Assembly (NCBI RefSeq): GCF_016679925.1
Contig: NZ_JAEQBW010000001.1
Span: 1,240,001 to 1,304,000, forward strand
DNA: 64,000 bases
DNA from: Marivirga aurantiaca
GTDB taxonomy: Bacteria; Bacteroidota; Bacteroidia; Cytophagales; Cyclobacteriaceae
Direction: 5' to 3'
The notes below the pieces were generated by a model. The model was not told where the DNA came from and did not search any database. It saw only the letters and a program-made list of their open reading frames with translations. The position numbers and the translations under genes were made by a program. Below are positions 18,464 through 27,691 of this stretch, piece by piece (the stretch's first letter is position 1; the number at the start of each line of letters is the position of its first letter).

Positions 18464-18702
18464 AAAATATTAGATTTTGAACCCTGAAAATTAATTTGAA
18501 TAATTGAGAGTTGAAAGGGAATAACGAAAGGATACTGACTTAGTTATTCAGGACTATCCATCAATTTTCAATTATTTGAATACTCAACAAACCAGACTTA
18601 AAGGCCGAATGTTCAGGTATATCCATTTTTGGTATTAAGAGTTTATATAAGAACAGGTATTTAAAATATTCCTGATGCCGAAAAACCTCAATTATATATC
18701 AG

Positions 18703-19341
18703 ATGAAATTAAATACGTTTTCTCTACTTCTCTTATCAATGTTGGCTTGTTCTCATCAGGAAACTGAATTAACTGAAGAGGGTAAAGTAATTTATGTGGT
18801 AAGCCAGGGATGGCATACAGGTTTAATTGTTTCTTCCACTTGCCTCGAAGGTATAAGCTGGCCGGATGAATATGATTTCAGTAAATTCAACTTTCTCCTG
18901 GTAGGTTGGGGAGATAAGGACTATTATCAACATTCTGACTTTAATCTTTGGTATGGTATCAAAGCCGCTTTATGGCCTACAGCTTCTGTATTGCAAGTGG
19001 CGGGAATTAATGACATCCAAGGTGCGGAAAGAATAACAGATGAAATTATTCCAATATCCATAAGTAATGAAGGCTATGAAAATCTGTGCCTTTTTCTATA
19101 TGAAAATTTCGAACTTGAAAATGATACTTTGGCAATTCCAGGAGAGAAAGGTTTTAGTTTGAACAGTAGGTTCTTCATGGGTAATCAGAAATATTACCTA
19201 ACTAAAAACTCCAATGTATGGACAGCCATTGCTCTTAAAGAAGCAGGACTAGATATAAATCCTTATTCATATCAGACAAAAGAAATGGTTTTAAAAATGG
19301 CCAAAAAGAAGAGCAATGTCAGAAAGAAAGAGGAGAAATAA
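18703..19341 (+). CDS. DUF2459 / TIGR02117 family lipoprotein
   Basis: 212 residues with an SpII signal (LLLLSMLAC, lipid Cys16). Family features follow: VIYVVSQGWHTGLIV, FLLVGWGDKDYY, IKAALWPTASVLQV and NSNVWTAIALKEAG. The histidine of QGWHTG and the cysteine/asparagine pattern recall NlpC/P60-like papain folds, but I do not claim catalysis. The family was first noted near urease genes; none are present here. It stands alone, transcribed away from the FAD protein gene. Confidence 0.82.
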   Translation: MKLNTFSLLLLSMLACSHQETELTEEGKVIYVVSQGWHTGLIVSSTCLEGISWPDEYDFSKFNFLLVGWGDKDYYQHSDFNLWYGIKAALWPTASVLQVAGINDIQGAERITDEIIPISISNEGYENLCLFLYENFELENDTLAIPGEKGFSLNSRFFMGNQKYYLTKNSNVWTAIALKEAGLDINPYSYQTKEMVLKMAKKKSNVRKKEEK

Positions 19342-19577
19342 TTAATCAGCATTCAAATACTTTTCAATTGACATAAGAGGCAGACCGATCCTATTCTCTA
19401 TTGAAAATTCATAGAATTTAATCAGTGTTGAAGAATTTTTTAACCCCTATAATAGCTTATATAAACCTGAAACAATAAATACATTAGTCCGTAATCTTAA
19501 GATAGAGGAGTCAACTTACAAAGGATATTGCTCTAGTTTTTTTATAATCCTCATTTTTTGACCTAAATAAAATCACA

Positions 19578-20243
19578 ATGAAACATTTTCATAAATCACT
19601 CTTTTTTGTATTAGGAATATTTCTACTAATGGTAAGTTGTGGGCCCACCACCAGAGTTACCGGCTCATGGACTAATCCTGAGGTACCTCAACAAAGAAAA
19701 TACAGTGATATTCTAGTCACTGCCATGATTGACAATGTAAATGTCAGACAGTCAATTGAAAGTGAACTAAAAAATGAATTGAGTAATGAGGGAGTGAAAG
19801 TAACTCGTGGATTTGACCTTTTTCCACCAAGTTTACGTGATGAAAAAATGGGCAGTAAAGAAGACCTTTTAGATGCCATCGGACAAAATGGTTTTGATGG
19901 TATATTAACAGTCGCCCTCATTGATAAGGAAACAGAAACCCGCTATATACCAGGAACTTATATATATGCACCAATCAGCCGATTTGGTTATTACGGTAAT
20001 TTCTGGGGATACTACAATCATTGGTACCCTCAGGTATATGACAGGGGATATTATGCGGAAGACAAGCGGTATTTTCTAGAAACCAATTTGTATGATGCAG
20101 ATTCAGAAAGACTCATTTGGTCTGCCCAATCAGAAACTGTCAATCCAAAATCAATATTAAGCTTTTCAACAGAGTTTGCTGAAATGATAAAAAACAACTT
20201 GAAAGAAGAAAACCTATTGGGGAGAGGAACCACTGAGATGTAA
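19578..20243 (+). CDS. Lipoprotein with DUF4136-like features
   Basis: 221 residues with an SpII signal (LGIFLLMVSC, Cys21). The mature start TTRVTGSWTNPE and the alternating pattern (SDILVTAMIDNVNVRQSIES, GFDGILTVALIDKETETRY) resemble DUF4136-like periplasmic lipoproteins. A tyrosine/tryptophan-rich loop (RFGYYGNFWGYYNHWYP) lies in the middle, and the C-terminal half ends in a helix (FAEMIKNNLKEENLL). Function unknown. Confidence 0.72.
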   Translation: MKHFHKSLFFVLGIFLLMVSCGPTTRVTGSWTNPEVPQQRKYSDILVTAMIDNVNVRQSIESELKNELSNEGVKVTRGFDLFPPSLRDEKMGSKEDLLDAIGQNGFDGILTVALIDKETETRYIPGTYIYAPISRFGYYGNFWGYYNHWYPQVYDRGYYAEDKRYFLETNLYDADSERLIWSAQSETVNPKSILSFSTEFAEMIKNNLKEENLLGRGTTEM

Positions 20244-20305
20244 TAGAAAAATATTACAATTGCGAAGAATTATTCAATGATAGCAATTCAGATGCTTACC
20301 CAATT

Positions 20306-21298
20306 CTAGTTCAATTCTTTTAAAAAAGCCCAAGAGCTATCCTGAACAGAGCGCCAATCCTTAGAGCGAAGAGAAGATGCGATCACATGATCTCCTGTTT
20401 CAGGAAAAGCTATTTTCTTTTTATTGTTTGAGTTGAGTTGAGCAAACATTTCATTCATTGCCTCAACAGAAACCACATTATCCTGTTCAGTTTCATTTTT
20501 ATAGTAGTAAGCTAAAAAAACAGGACAATCAATGGCGTTGAATGTTTCATTACGCATAGTAATATCGATCATTGAGAACAAGGAATAATAACCATCTACA
20601 TGATAAAAAGTAGACCAATAGGCCGCTACAGAATCAGGCCTTTCAGTGGTGGAAATCTCTCCTCCTAATGTCCATTTCGTGATTTGTTTGCCCCATGGCC
20701 CAATTACAAGCTCTGCATTTTTATTGTCCCTTAACTCTATGTAAGGAGAGTAAAGAATCAGGGCATGTACTTTTTCAGGAAACTGCGAAGCCATGTATAA
20801 TGCCTGAGCACCACCAGTAGAAGTACCCATTAGTATTACCTTTTCTCCTAATTGTTGGCCTATAGCTAAAGCTTCCAAAGCAGATTGCATATATTTCTCG
20901 GCCGTAATACCTTCAAAAGCATTTTCAGCTACTAATCCATGTCCCTTAAGGCGTGCCAAATATAAGTTGGCATCCAGGCTATCTGCAAGGTTTAAATTGA
21001 CAGGAAAACCTTCTTTATGACTGGCACCAAAACCATGCAGATAGACCAGTGCGTATTCTGTTTTTGATGGTGTTGAATCCTGCCAAACAATCCTGGCTTC
21101 ATTATCAGGTTTAATTTCACCTGCCATAATTTCTTTTGCCTGAACCCACTCATCCAATTTGTTTAAATCAGTTTCTACTGTAGGTATATCTTCTGAAAAT
21201 TCCGGTTCCTTTATTTTAGGGCCCATTAAAAATACGGCTATTAAAATAATAATCAGAGAAAGGATAACCAGAATAATTTTTTTATATAAGCTTTTCAT
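20306..21298 (-). CDS. Alpha/beta hydrolase, membrane-anchored
   Basis: 330 residues with an N-terminal membrane anchor or signal (ILVILSLIIILIAVFLMGP). The hydrolase core has the oxyanion strand ALVYLHGFGASHKEGF, the nucleophile elbow ILMGTSTGGAQAL (Ser of GTSTGG), an Asp in the later strand, and His of FPETGDHVIASS. The layout is monoglyceride lipase/esterase-like, and the substrate is not known. A convergent lipoprotein gene ends 62 bp away. Confidence 0.88.
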   Translation of the reverse strand: MKSLYKKIILVILSLIIILIAVFLMGPKIKEPEFSEDIPTVETDLNKLDEWVQAKEIMAGEIKPDNEARIVWQDSTPSKTEYALVYLHGFGASHKEGFPVNLNLADSLDANLYLARLKGHGLVAENAFEGITAEKYMQSALEALAIGQQLGEKVILMGTSTGGAQALYMASQFPEKVHALILYSPYIELRDNKNAELVIGPWGKQITKWTLGGEISTTERPDSVAAYWSTFYHVDGYYSLFSMIDITMRNETFNAIDCPVFLAYYYKNETEQDNVVSVEAMNEMFAQLNSNNKKKIAFPETGDHVIASSLRSKDWRSVQDSSWAFLKELN

Positions 21299-21440
21299 AT
21301 CAGGAAATCAGGTTTTATCAGCCAGTATTTTTATGCTAATATAAGTATTTGTATTAGTTCAATACAATTATTTTGAAAAAATGGGAGTTACCTTTTGTGT
21401 TGGTTATATCGATTGAATTATTTTAATTATTGCACAAAAA

Positions 21441-21484
21441 AAACATCTTGCTACGCCTATTTTTTTTAGCGAAACAAGATGTTT
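21441..21484 (-). terminator. Terminator-like long hairpin after the MarR gene
   Basis: Arms AAACATCTTG / CAAGATGTTT enclose a partly self-complementary loop (GCTA ... TAGC). The left flank is A-rich, giving a T run on the minus strand, so it can stop transcription of the MarR gene ending at 21570. Confidence 0.6.
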
Positions 21485-21569
21485 ATTGGATTTTGAAGCA
21501 ATTATATGAGATCAGGTGTATTTGTTGATTTTCAACACTCAATCCCTGATATTTGATTCTATATAAATT

Positions 21570-22019
21570 TTAACCTCTAATTTTATCAAGTACTGAATTG
21601 ACCATCTCGGCATCCTTTTCTGAAAGGATCAATCTACTATCGTGAAATTCATTTAATTCAGGCTCAATTGCTTTTAAAAGCTTCTGCCCTTTTTCAGTAA
21701 TAGTAACATCTACCTGGCGTCTGTCATACAAACAGGTGGATCTTTCCGCATAGTTTTTATCTACTAATTTGTCAACCAATCGTGAAGCGTTTGACATTTT
21801 ATCCAACATCCTTTCCTGAATAGAAGAAACAGTAAGGGGTTCCGGGTATTTACCCCGCAGAATTCTCAAAACATTATATTGAGGAGAAGTGATTTTATGT
21901 CTTTTGAATATTTTATGCTGTATAGAAGACATCCAGTTAGCTGTATAAATTACATTTAATATTGCTTTCTGCTTTTCATTTACAAATTTTAATTGTTTGA
22001 TTTCTTCTTCTAATTTCAT
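21570..22019 (-). CDS. MarR family transcriptional regulator
   Basis: 149 residues from the ATG at 22019 (a TTG at 22028 is in frame but less likely). Winged-helix features: HKITSPQYNVLRILRGKYPE, SSIQERMLDKMSNASRLVDK (recognition helix) and the wing YAERSTCLYDRRQVDVTITEKG. MarR proteins are dimeric repressors. A copy of TAAATTTG, a -7-like element, lies at 22033-22026, very close to the start. Next to it stands a large PIG-L gene transcribed in the same direction from farther upstream; whether it is a target is unknown. Confidence 0.9.
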   Translation of the reverse strand: MKLEEEIKQLKFVNEKQKAILNVIYTANWMSSIQHKIFKRHKITSPQYNVLRILRGKYPEPLTVSSIQERMLDKMSNASRLVDKLVDKNYAERSTCLYDRRQVDVTITEKGQKLLKAIEPELNEFHDSRLILSEKDAEMVNSVLDKIRG

Positions 22020-22203
22020 TTGAATCAAATTTAGTGTAGTGATATTTAAAATTTACATATCTTAAAGTAAATGGGATTGGTAATGGATCCTATTAGCCTT
22101 CCAGATTTGTTTTCACATTATACACGAAAGTATGTAAATTGTTTATATTTCTATTCAAGTAATCGACTAACGCCTATAAATACTTGATGAAGATGTACTT
22201 TTC

Positions 22204-24708
22204 CTATTTTTTTGGAACAGGTGCTACCAAATTAGCGAAAATACGATATGCCCCGGGCACACCAGCTGGAAGTTCACGGAAAAAACTTAAGCCGGTATAA
22301 ACAAACTTTCCTTTACCATACTTAGCTGTTAAAACGGATCCCGTCAAAGGAGCTTCACCAGGATCACTGCCTTTTAAAATAGTCTGATAATTACTATCCC
22401 AATTAGCCGGGAAATAAAGGCCACGTTCCTGAATCCAATCTTCAAAATCTATCTTTTGTATTTTATTTGGATAATTTAATAACTGATGATTTGGATTGAG
22501 GAATTCAAGCTCGGCCTCTTCCACAGTAATTCGATCCCTGGAAATTTGCAATGGATAAGGCCAAAAATCTTTCTCAGGCAAACTATAACTTGTATTATAC
22601 TGAACAAGATATGTGCCGCCTAGTTCCATATAAGTAAATAATTTTTTATAATTATCTTGTAAGGCTTCATTAGTATTGTAGGCACGTATGCCTGCAACTA
22701 TAGCATCATATTGCTTTAATTCCTTAATAGAGGCCGTAGCAATATTGATGGTTTCCACCTCATAGCCCATCGCTCTTAAGGCTTCTTTCACACCATCTCC
22801 TGCCCCTTCTATATATCCTATTTTTTTACCTACGATTTGAATATCAGAAAGCACCAATTTGGATTGTGCTTTATTTAATATTACCTGATGCGGAATATGA
22901 TCATACTGAATTTCAGTAAGGTGTTGGTCTATGATAGTCCCATTATCCAAAACTACTTCGGCTTTTAAGGAATATTGGCCAAGATTTACACCACTTCTCA
23001 ACCTGATATTGAAACTAACTTCTTCATTTTTATCAAGTAAAGAAAAGTCCATTAATTTAGCACTCACCACTTCCCATGAATCTGGCAATTCTAATTGTAA
23101 TTCTCCTGAAACCTCATTTTTTAATGCTTTTACCTTTATGGTCAGGTCTTTTTCCTGCTTCTCTTTTGTAAATATTACTACTTCTTCTGAAAAACTGATG
23201 GATACAGCAGGTACTATATAGAATGGCTGGATAACCTCTCCTTTAATTCTATCGGTATGTTTATGCATCAGGGGAGATGAAATTTCCATTTCCTGTCCAT
23301 TAATTGTTAAAGTAATAGTTGCAGAGATAGTAGGTTTGTTCTCTGGATGACCTATTTTTAACTGATCATCTACCTGGTACATTCCATTTGCGGCACCCTT
23401 TTCCAACCAATAAGGATTAGAGTAGGATTGATCTTTGCTGATCATTACAGGCAGATTTAGATGAAGCACCTCATTATTGGCCAATTCTTGATTGTAGCTT
23501 TTGGAAAAAGAGACTTCGGCTATTTCAATTCTTTTTAATTCAATCTCAGCCTCAGATCTATTCACTAATTCCATATTTACAGATAAACTATCCGAAGGAG
23601 AGGCATAGTTTTGAGCATGATGCAAAAGGTGATAGAAACCACTACACTTTAAAATTAACTGATCTATCTGGGAAAGCTTATTTTTTCTTACGGCACTTGC
23701 TGGCAATTGGTCAATTAGATCTCTTAATTGAAGTAAATCCGTTATAATGTCAGCCGGATTTTCTGCTGAATATTTAGACAAAATCTGTTCGATTGTGGAG
23801 CTGATTTTATTTCCATTTTCGAATTCATCCCAATTCGTTGATATCCCATCAAAAAGAGCGTTATTCTTTCCTTTCCCTTCCCACTGTTCCAGGTATTCGA
23901 TCTCCTCGCCTCGTACCCCTGAAGAGCCAAAAGCCTGAGATTTGTGTTGACTTCTGCTTAGGGCAGCAATTTCCGTGTAGGACAAACCAAGCACAGAACT
24001 ATACTCGCCTACATTTACCAAAGTATAATCATCCTCTGAAAACTCTTTATCTCCTCTGAAAAACCATGAAGAAGTATTCCAGTACAATTTTTTCGTTTCC
24101 CAGGTTTTTACATACTCAAGTTGTCCGGGGAAAATTTCAGGATTAGCTGCCTTATGAAAAGCTTCTCTTGCCAAAATAGCCGAGGCAGTATGATGACCAT
24201 GGGTACTTCCGGGTGTTTCATTAAATCGTGTAATAATAATATCAGGTTGGAAATTACGAATTACCCACACCACATCGGATAACACTTTTTCCCTGTTCCA
24301 TTTATTAAAAGTTTCATCAGGATGTTTCGAATAACCAAAATCATTAGCACGTGTAAAAAACTGATTTCCTCCATCAATTCTTCTTGCCGCCAATAATTCC
24401 TGCGTACGGATAAGTCCCAGTCCTTCACTTAATTCAGGTCCAATTACATTTTGACCACCATCGCCTCGTGTTAACGATAAATAAGCTGTTTCAAATTTTC
24501 TCCCTTTGGATAAGTAGCTAATGAGACGTGTATTTTCATCATCCGGATGGGCAGCTATATAAAGTACGCGGGCAGTATGTCTGAGCTTTTGAAGGTCATG
24601 CAAAACTTCAGTAGAAGAATTTCCTTGCTGATATTGAGCAAAGTTATGATGAACAAAAAGGAAAGAGGCTAATATTAGTAGTTGTAATCGTATAATGTAT
24701 TTATTCAT
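22204..24708 (-). CDS. Large PIG-L/LmbE-like deacetylase family protein
   Basis: 834 residues with a signal peptide (about 1-24, ending HHNFAQ). Residues about 45-260 are the PIG-L domain: VLYIAAHPDDENTRLISYL (AHPDDE zinc motif) and STHGHHTASAILA (third ligand). PIG-L enzymes remove N-acetyl groups from GlcNAc-containing molecules. The C-terminal 570 residues hold beta-sandwich segments (NEW3-like) and, from about 640, a GATase/ThuA-like alpha/beta region (KIGYIEGAGDGVKEALRAMG ... YDAIVAGIRAYN). This long secreted form is seen in Bacteroidota and differs from the short cytosolic LmbE. The natural substrate is not known. Confidence 0.85.
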   Translation of the reverse strand: MNKYIIRLQLLILASFLFVHHNFAQYQQGNSSTEVLHDLQKLRHTARVLYIAAHPDDENTRLISYLSKGRKFETAYLSLTRGDGGQNVIGPELSEGLGLIRTQELLAARRIDGGNQFFTRANDFGYSKHPDETFNKWNREKVLSDVVWVIRNFQPDIIITRFNETPGSTHGHHTASAILAREAFHKAANPEIFPGQLEYVKTWETKKLYWNTSSWFFRGDKEFSEDDYTLVNVGEYSSVLGLSYTEIAALSRSQHKSQAFGSSGVRGEEIEYLEQWEGKGKNNALFDGISTNWDEFENGNKISSTIEQILSKYSAENPADIITDLLQLRDLIDQLPASAVRKNKLSQIDQLILKCSGFYHLLHHAQNYASPSDSLSVNMELVNRSEAEIELKRIEIAEVSFSKSYNQELANNEVLHLNLPVMISKDQSYSNPYWLEKGAANGMYQVDDQLKIGHPENKPTISATITLTINGQEMEISSPLMHKHTDRIKGEVIQPFYIVPAVSISFSEEVVIFTKEKQEKDLTIKVKALKNEVSGELQLELPDSWEVVSAKLMDFSLLDKNEEVSFNIRLRSGVNLGQYSLKAEVVLDNGTIIDQHLTEIQYDHIPHQVILNKAQSKLVLSDIQIVGKKIGYIEGAGDGVKEALRAMGYEVETINIATASIKELKQYDAIVAGIRAYNTNEALQDNYKKLFTYMELGGTYLVQYNTSYSLPEKDFWPYPLQISRDRITVEEAELEFLNPNHQLLNYPNKIQKIDFEDWIQERGLYFPANWDSNYQTILKGSDPGEAPLTGSVLTAKYGKGKFVYTGLSFFRELPAGVPGAYRIFANLVAPVPKK

Positions 24709-24781
24709 GTGTATATAATTTGGTTTTAATGGTCACTCCGATTTATCGGGGCAAACTATGGAATGATTCATCCTTGGTTGG

Positions 24782-24797
24782 TCCCGAGTACTCGGGA
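24782..24797. repeat. Perfect 16-bp palindrome TCCCGAGTACTCGGGA
   Basis: A perfect palindrome in the 147-bp gap upstream of the PIG-L gene; a second small hairpin (CCGAT-TT-ATCGG) lies 40 bp away. Either may be an operator, but the CCCGAGTACTCGGG pattern also looks like a short dispersed intergenic palindrome. Confidence 0.55.
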
Positions 24798-24855
24798 TGC
24801 TCATTTCATGATTCAATATGGTGTGTTTTGAGAATACTATGAAATCAAAAGGCTG

Positions 24856-25248
24856 TTAACGGTCATTTTGTGATTTGAATGCAGCCCAGCTGGTTAAGAA
24901 AAGTGGGATTAACCAAACTAAGTCATTCATTAACAAGTGAAACATAAATTTCTTAGTGAACATAGCTTCCATTATTAGCTGATAAACAAATAACCCTCCT
25001 AATAACTTGGCAATAAATGTCAATACAATAAGCCAACGTAACTTTATAGGATATAAAGTACTTAAAAACATACATAATCCAATGATGCCCACCCCAATGG
25101 CCTGATAAATAACCCAGGGATTCTCTGTTTGCTCTCCTTCACTTATCCATTTAATATAGCTTCCGGGTTTCCAGTACAGGAAAAGTGCCCAGGCAATATT
25201 GTAAACAGCACCTATTAATAAAACTCCACGCATCCATGGTTGTACCAT
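24856..25248 (-). CDS. Four-TM membrane protein, unknown
   Basis: 130 residues with four predicted helices (GVLLIGAVYNIAWALFLYW, VGIIGLCMFLSTLYP, LIVLTFIAKLLGGLFVYQ, LVWLIPLFLTSWAAF). A conserved-looking WKPGSYIKWI loop follows helix 1. Small four-helix proteins of this type occur in Bacteroidota without known function. ATG at 25248. Followed by the PIG-L gene on the same strand after 147 bp. Confidence 0.72.
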   Translation of the reverse strand: MVQPWMRGVLLIGAVYNIAWALFLYWKPGSYIKWISEGEQTENPWVIYQAIGVGIIGLCMFLSTLYPIKLRWLIVLTFIAKLLGGLFVYQLIMEAMFTKKFMFHLLMNDLVWLIPLFLTSWAAFKSQNDR

Positions 25249-25439
25249 AATTCAGTAATTTGTTTTAGAAGTCCAAAAATAGGATTTCATCATTTGATAA
25301 CCTATCTATATTCATGCAAATCTACACTCGGTTGCTTCATCTAATTAGGCTTTAATCATCCCAACTCATGTATAAAAATTTTAATGAGCTAAAATGACAT
25401 CAAAACACATTAATGCTTTTCTTTAGATAAATACTTGTA

Positions 25440-25447
25440 TAATTTTG
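25440..25447 (+). promoter_or_regulatory. -7 element TAATTTTG of the TPR gene
   Basis: Exact TAnnTTTG match 46 bp upstream of the ATG at 25493. A TTG-started frame at 25445 would lie inside this element, which supports the ATG start. No clear -33 element. Confidence 0.5.
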
Positions 25448-25492
25448 GAGGATCGAGTACAAACAATTTACCAGCGGGACGTATTTATAAGT

Positions 25493-26218
25493 ATGGAAGA
25501 AATCAACATTTTACTGCAAACAGCCTCGTCATTTTGTCAAAAAGGTGATTTCAAACAAGGGATTCATTTATATTCCAAATACATAGAAGTAGACCAATCC
25601 AATCCTCTTGCCTTTTATCAGCGGGGAAAAGCCTATTTCAAGATTAAAGATTACAATGCAGCATTGTCTGACTTGTCGAAAGCCATTGCTATCCAACCCG
25701 ATGAAGCGCATTTTTTTGGAGAACGGGGATTAATTTATTATATGTCCAAAAATGCTGACAAAGCTATTGCTGATTTTGACCATGCTGTATCGCTTGAACC
25801 TGAAAATCCGTTTCGATATGCCAGCAGAGCCTTTATAAAGGATGGCCTCGGCAACTTAGAAGGCGCTAAAACGGATTATCAGAAAGCTATTGAAATAGAT
25901 CCTGAAGATGCCATTTCCCATAACAACTTAGGTCTGGTACTTGAAAAAATGGGTTATAGGAAAAAAGCGAATACTCATTACGAACATGCCGGGCAACTGG
26001 ACCCTAAAAGTTTTGGAATGAGAAAACAGGCATCTGAAGAAACAAATACGGTGGTGCCCGAAGAAAAGCAAACCCCTGCCCCACTGCCGGACATAAAGCC
26101 AATAAAGAAAGACAGGTCAGATGGAAGTTTTCTGCGAACGGTCAAGAAATTAGCCAGTTCCAAAGAGGAAAGAAAAGAATTTTGGGATTTCTTTAAAGGA
26201 AAGGTTTCGGGAAAATAA
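25493..26218 (+). CDS. TPR repeat protein
   Basis: 241 residues from the ATG at 25493. Four TPR units cover residues about 5-165 (AFYQRGKAYFKIKDYNAALS, FGERGLIYYMSKNADKAIAD, YASRAFIKDGLGNLEGAKTD, HNNLGLVLEKMGYRKKANTH). A proline/lysine linker follows (about 185-210), then a basic C-terminal helix (RTVKKLASSKEERKEFWDFF). No signal peptide, so cytosolic. Likely a scaffold; partners unknown. Its stop is only 2 bp from the stop of the convergent oxidoreductase gene. Confidence 0.88.
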   Translation: MEEINILLQTASSFCQKGDFKQGIHLYSKYIEVDQSNPLAFYQRGKAYFKIKDYNAALSDLSKAIAIQPDEAHFFGERGLIYYMSKNADKAIADFDHAVSLEPENPFRYASRAFIKDGLGNLEGAKTDYQKAIEIDPEDAISHNNLGLVLEKMGYRKKANTHYEHAGQLDPKSFGMRKQASEETNTVVPEEKQTPAPLPDIKPIKKDRSDGSFLRTVKKLASSKEERKEFWDFFKGKVSGK

Positions 26219-26220
26219 AA

Positions 26221-27249
26221 CTACTCATCAATTACTTTTACCACTACTTTACCTACTGTTTTGCCAGACTGGAAAAGTTTAATGGCCTCATACATTTGAT
26301 CATAGTTGAAAGTATGACCAATATAAGGAGCAGGCATTTTCAAGGCTTCCAATTCATTTAAAATTTGGGACATTAAATCCTTTTTTTCGTAAAGCCAGAT
26401 CAGATTAAAACCTAAAATGGCTTTATTGGTTTCAATCATTTTTTGCGGATCAATTTTTGGACGTGTGAGGTATAGCCATGCGAGACGTAACCAATTAGGT
26501 GAGTTTTTTGTGTCTCCATAACGCGCAGATCCATAATTCACCACTCTGCCCTGCGGAGCCAGTAAATCATAACCGGCTTTAAATACTTCGCCACCTATGC
26601 ATTCCATGATCAGGTTCAATTGCCTACCTTTTAAAGAGTCATGCAATTTTTTCTTGAAATGTTTGTCGCGGACGATATAATCCTGATAGCCTTCCTCTTT
26701 TAACAGTTCAATTTTGCTTTCACTACCTACAGTACCTATGGTATAGGCTCCTGCTTTTTGCGCCATTCTATTGGCCAGTAAACCTACCCCACCGGCAGCA
26801 CTGTGAATCAATACTGTATGGCCTTTTTGTATATTCCCTAAATGGAATAAGCCATAATATGCGGTAAGTGCCTGTACTAAAAAGGCAGCACCTTCCTGAT
26901 AACTCCAGTCAGTTGGAATGTGTGCGATATAGTTTTCTTCAATATTGATTTGTGAAGTATAAGCTCCAAAACGGGTAACACCCATCACTCGGTCTCCAAT
27001 TTTCCAATCACTTACAGCCTCGCCAATAGCTACTATTTCCCCTGCATATTCCAGTCCGGGTACAAAACTTCCTTTAGGGGTGGCACTATATAATCCTAAG
27101 ATGGCAAAAACATCCGCAAAATTGAGACCTATTGAATGAACTTTTACCTGAACCTGATGCGAGCCAGGTGCATCAATTGGCTCTTCTACTAATTTGAGTT
27201 GATTGATGGCTCCGGCTTTGGCCATTCTATAGGATTTTCTGTGCTGCAT
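26221..27249 (-). CDS. Zinc-less MDR oxidoreductase, quinone reductase/VAT-1-like
   Basis: 342 residues. N-terminal GroES-like domain (VKVHSIGLNFADVFAILGLY, FVPGLEYAGEIVAIGEAV) and Rossmann domain with VLIHSAAGGVGLLANRMAQKAG (NADP-binding AxxGGVG). The segment LARPQGRVVNYGSARYGDT-like (seen here as LLAPQGRVVNYGSARYGD) and the loss of the catalytic-zinc cysteine/histidine set place it with quinone oxidoreductase and VAT-1-like members. It probably reduces quinones or enones with NADPH. ATG at 27249. Confidence 0.87.
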   Translation of the reverse strand: MQHRKSYRMAKAGAINQLKLVEEPIDAPGSHQVQVKVHSIGLNFADVFAILGLYSATPKGSFVPGLEYAGEIVAIGEAVSDWKIGDRVMGVTRFGAYTSQINIEENYIAHIPTDWSYQEGAAFLVQALTAYYGLFHLGNIQKGHTVLIHSAAGGVGLLANRMAQKAGAYTIGTVGSESKIELLKEEGYQDYIVRDKHFKKKLHDSLKGRQLNLIMECIGGEVFKAGYDLLAPQGRVVNYGSARYGDTKNSPNWLRLAWLYLTRPKIDPQKMIETNKAILGFNLIWLYEKKDLMSQILNELEALKMPAPYIGHTFNYDQMYEAIKLFQSGKTVGKVVVKVIDE

Positions 27250-27375
27250 AACTGGATAATAAATTTATTGTAAAGGAAAAGGTGATCTCAGTTGTAAATC
27301 TATCGCCTTAAATGATAAAACAGAAAATAATTGAAAATTAAATAATAATCTTATTTGTCATATTGACCCTCTCTG

Positions 27376-27398
27376 ATGGTTCGTGAGACACGAACCAT
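27376..27398. repeat. Perfect hairpin ATGGTTCGTG-AGA-CACGAACCAT
   Basis: Ten-base perfect arms with a 3-base loop, no adjacent T run. A shorter relative with GGTCTGTGAGTCACAG is at 60.36 kb, suggesting a dispersed mini-palindrome family. Confidence 0.6.
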
Positions 27399-27630
27399 GA
27401 CGATCTGTGGAATATTGGAGAGTAAAATGGATTAGCGGAAATCCCCTCAAGACAGGATTTGCATGAACCTTTCCGCTGGCCAATCTGCCCCTGCCCGCCC
27501 TCGTGTTGTGTCCCCGCAGACGAGCATTGGATTATTTTCATCAACTTCTATTATCTATCAGTGGAGATTTGCCAATTCAATTGTGAAATTATTTGTTTAA
27601 AGAGGAAACTTAAGCTTGGGTATGATTGTG

Positions 27631-27675
27631 CCTCAAAGGGATTGGAAAGCGTTCATTTCCAATCCCAACTTGAGG
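27631..27675 (-). terminator. Stem-loop after the haem operon
   Basis: Inner arms GGGATTGGAAA / TTTCCAATCCC and outer arms CCTCAA / TTGAGG. It lies 17 bp past the stop of the DUF6607 gene, the last gene of the haem-uptake operon. It lacks a T run, so it may protect the mRNA end rather than terminate by itself. Confidence 0.5.
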
Positions 27676-27691
27676 ACTTTAGGCAAACGAT

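Larger units (their letters stand above)
27250..27691. other. Intergenic region rich in hairpins
   Basis: 442 bp without a supportable gene. It holds a perfect palindrome at 27376-27398, an inverted repeat AGCGGAAA/TTTCCGCT at about 27434-27468, a CTCGT...ACGAG hairpin around 27489-27524 with a similar sequence near 62.65 kb, and a strong stem-loop at 27631-27675. Confidence 0.65.

Noticed and set aside
25445-25493. Earlier TTG start for the TPR protein
   Set aside because: The TTG overlaps a consensus TAATTTTG promoter element; the ATG at 25493 starts the TPR fold directly.
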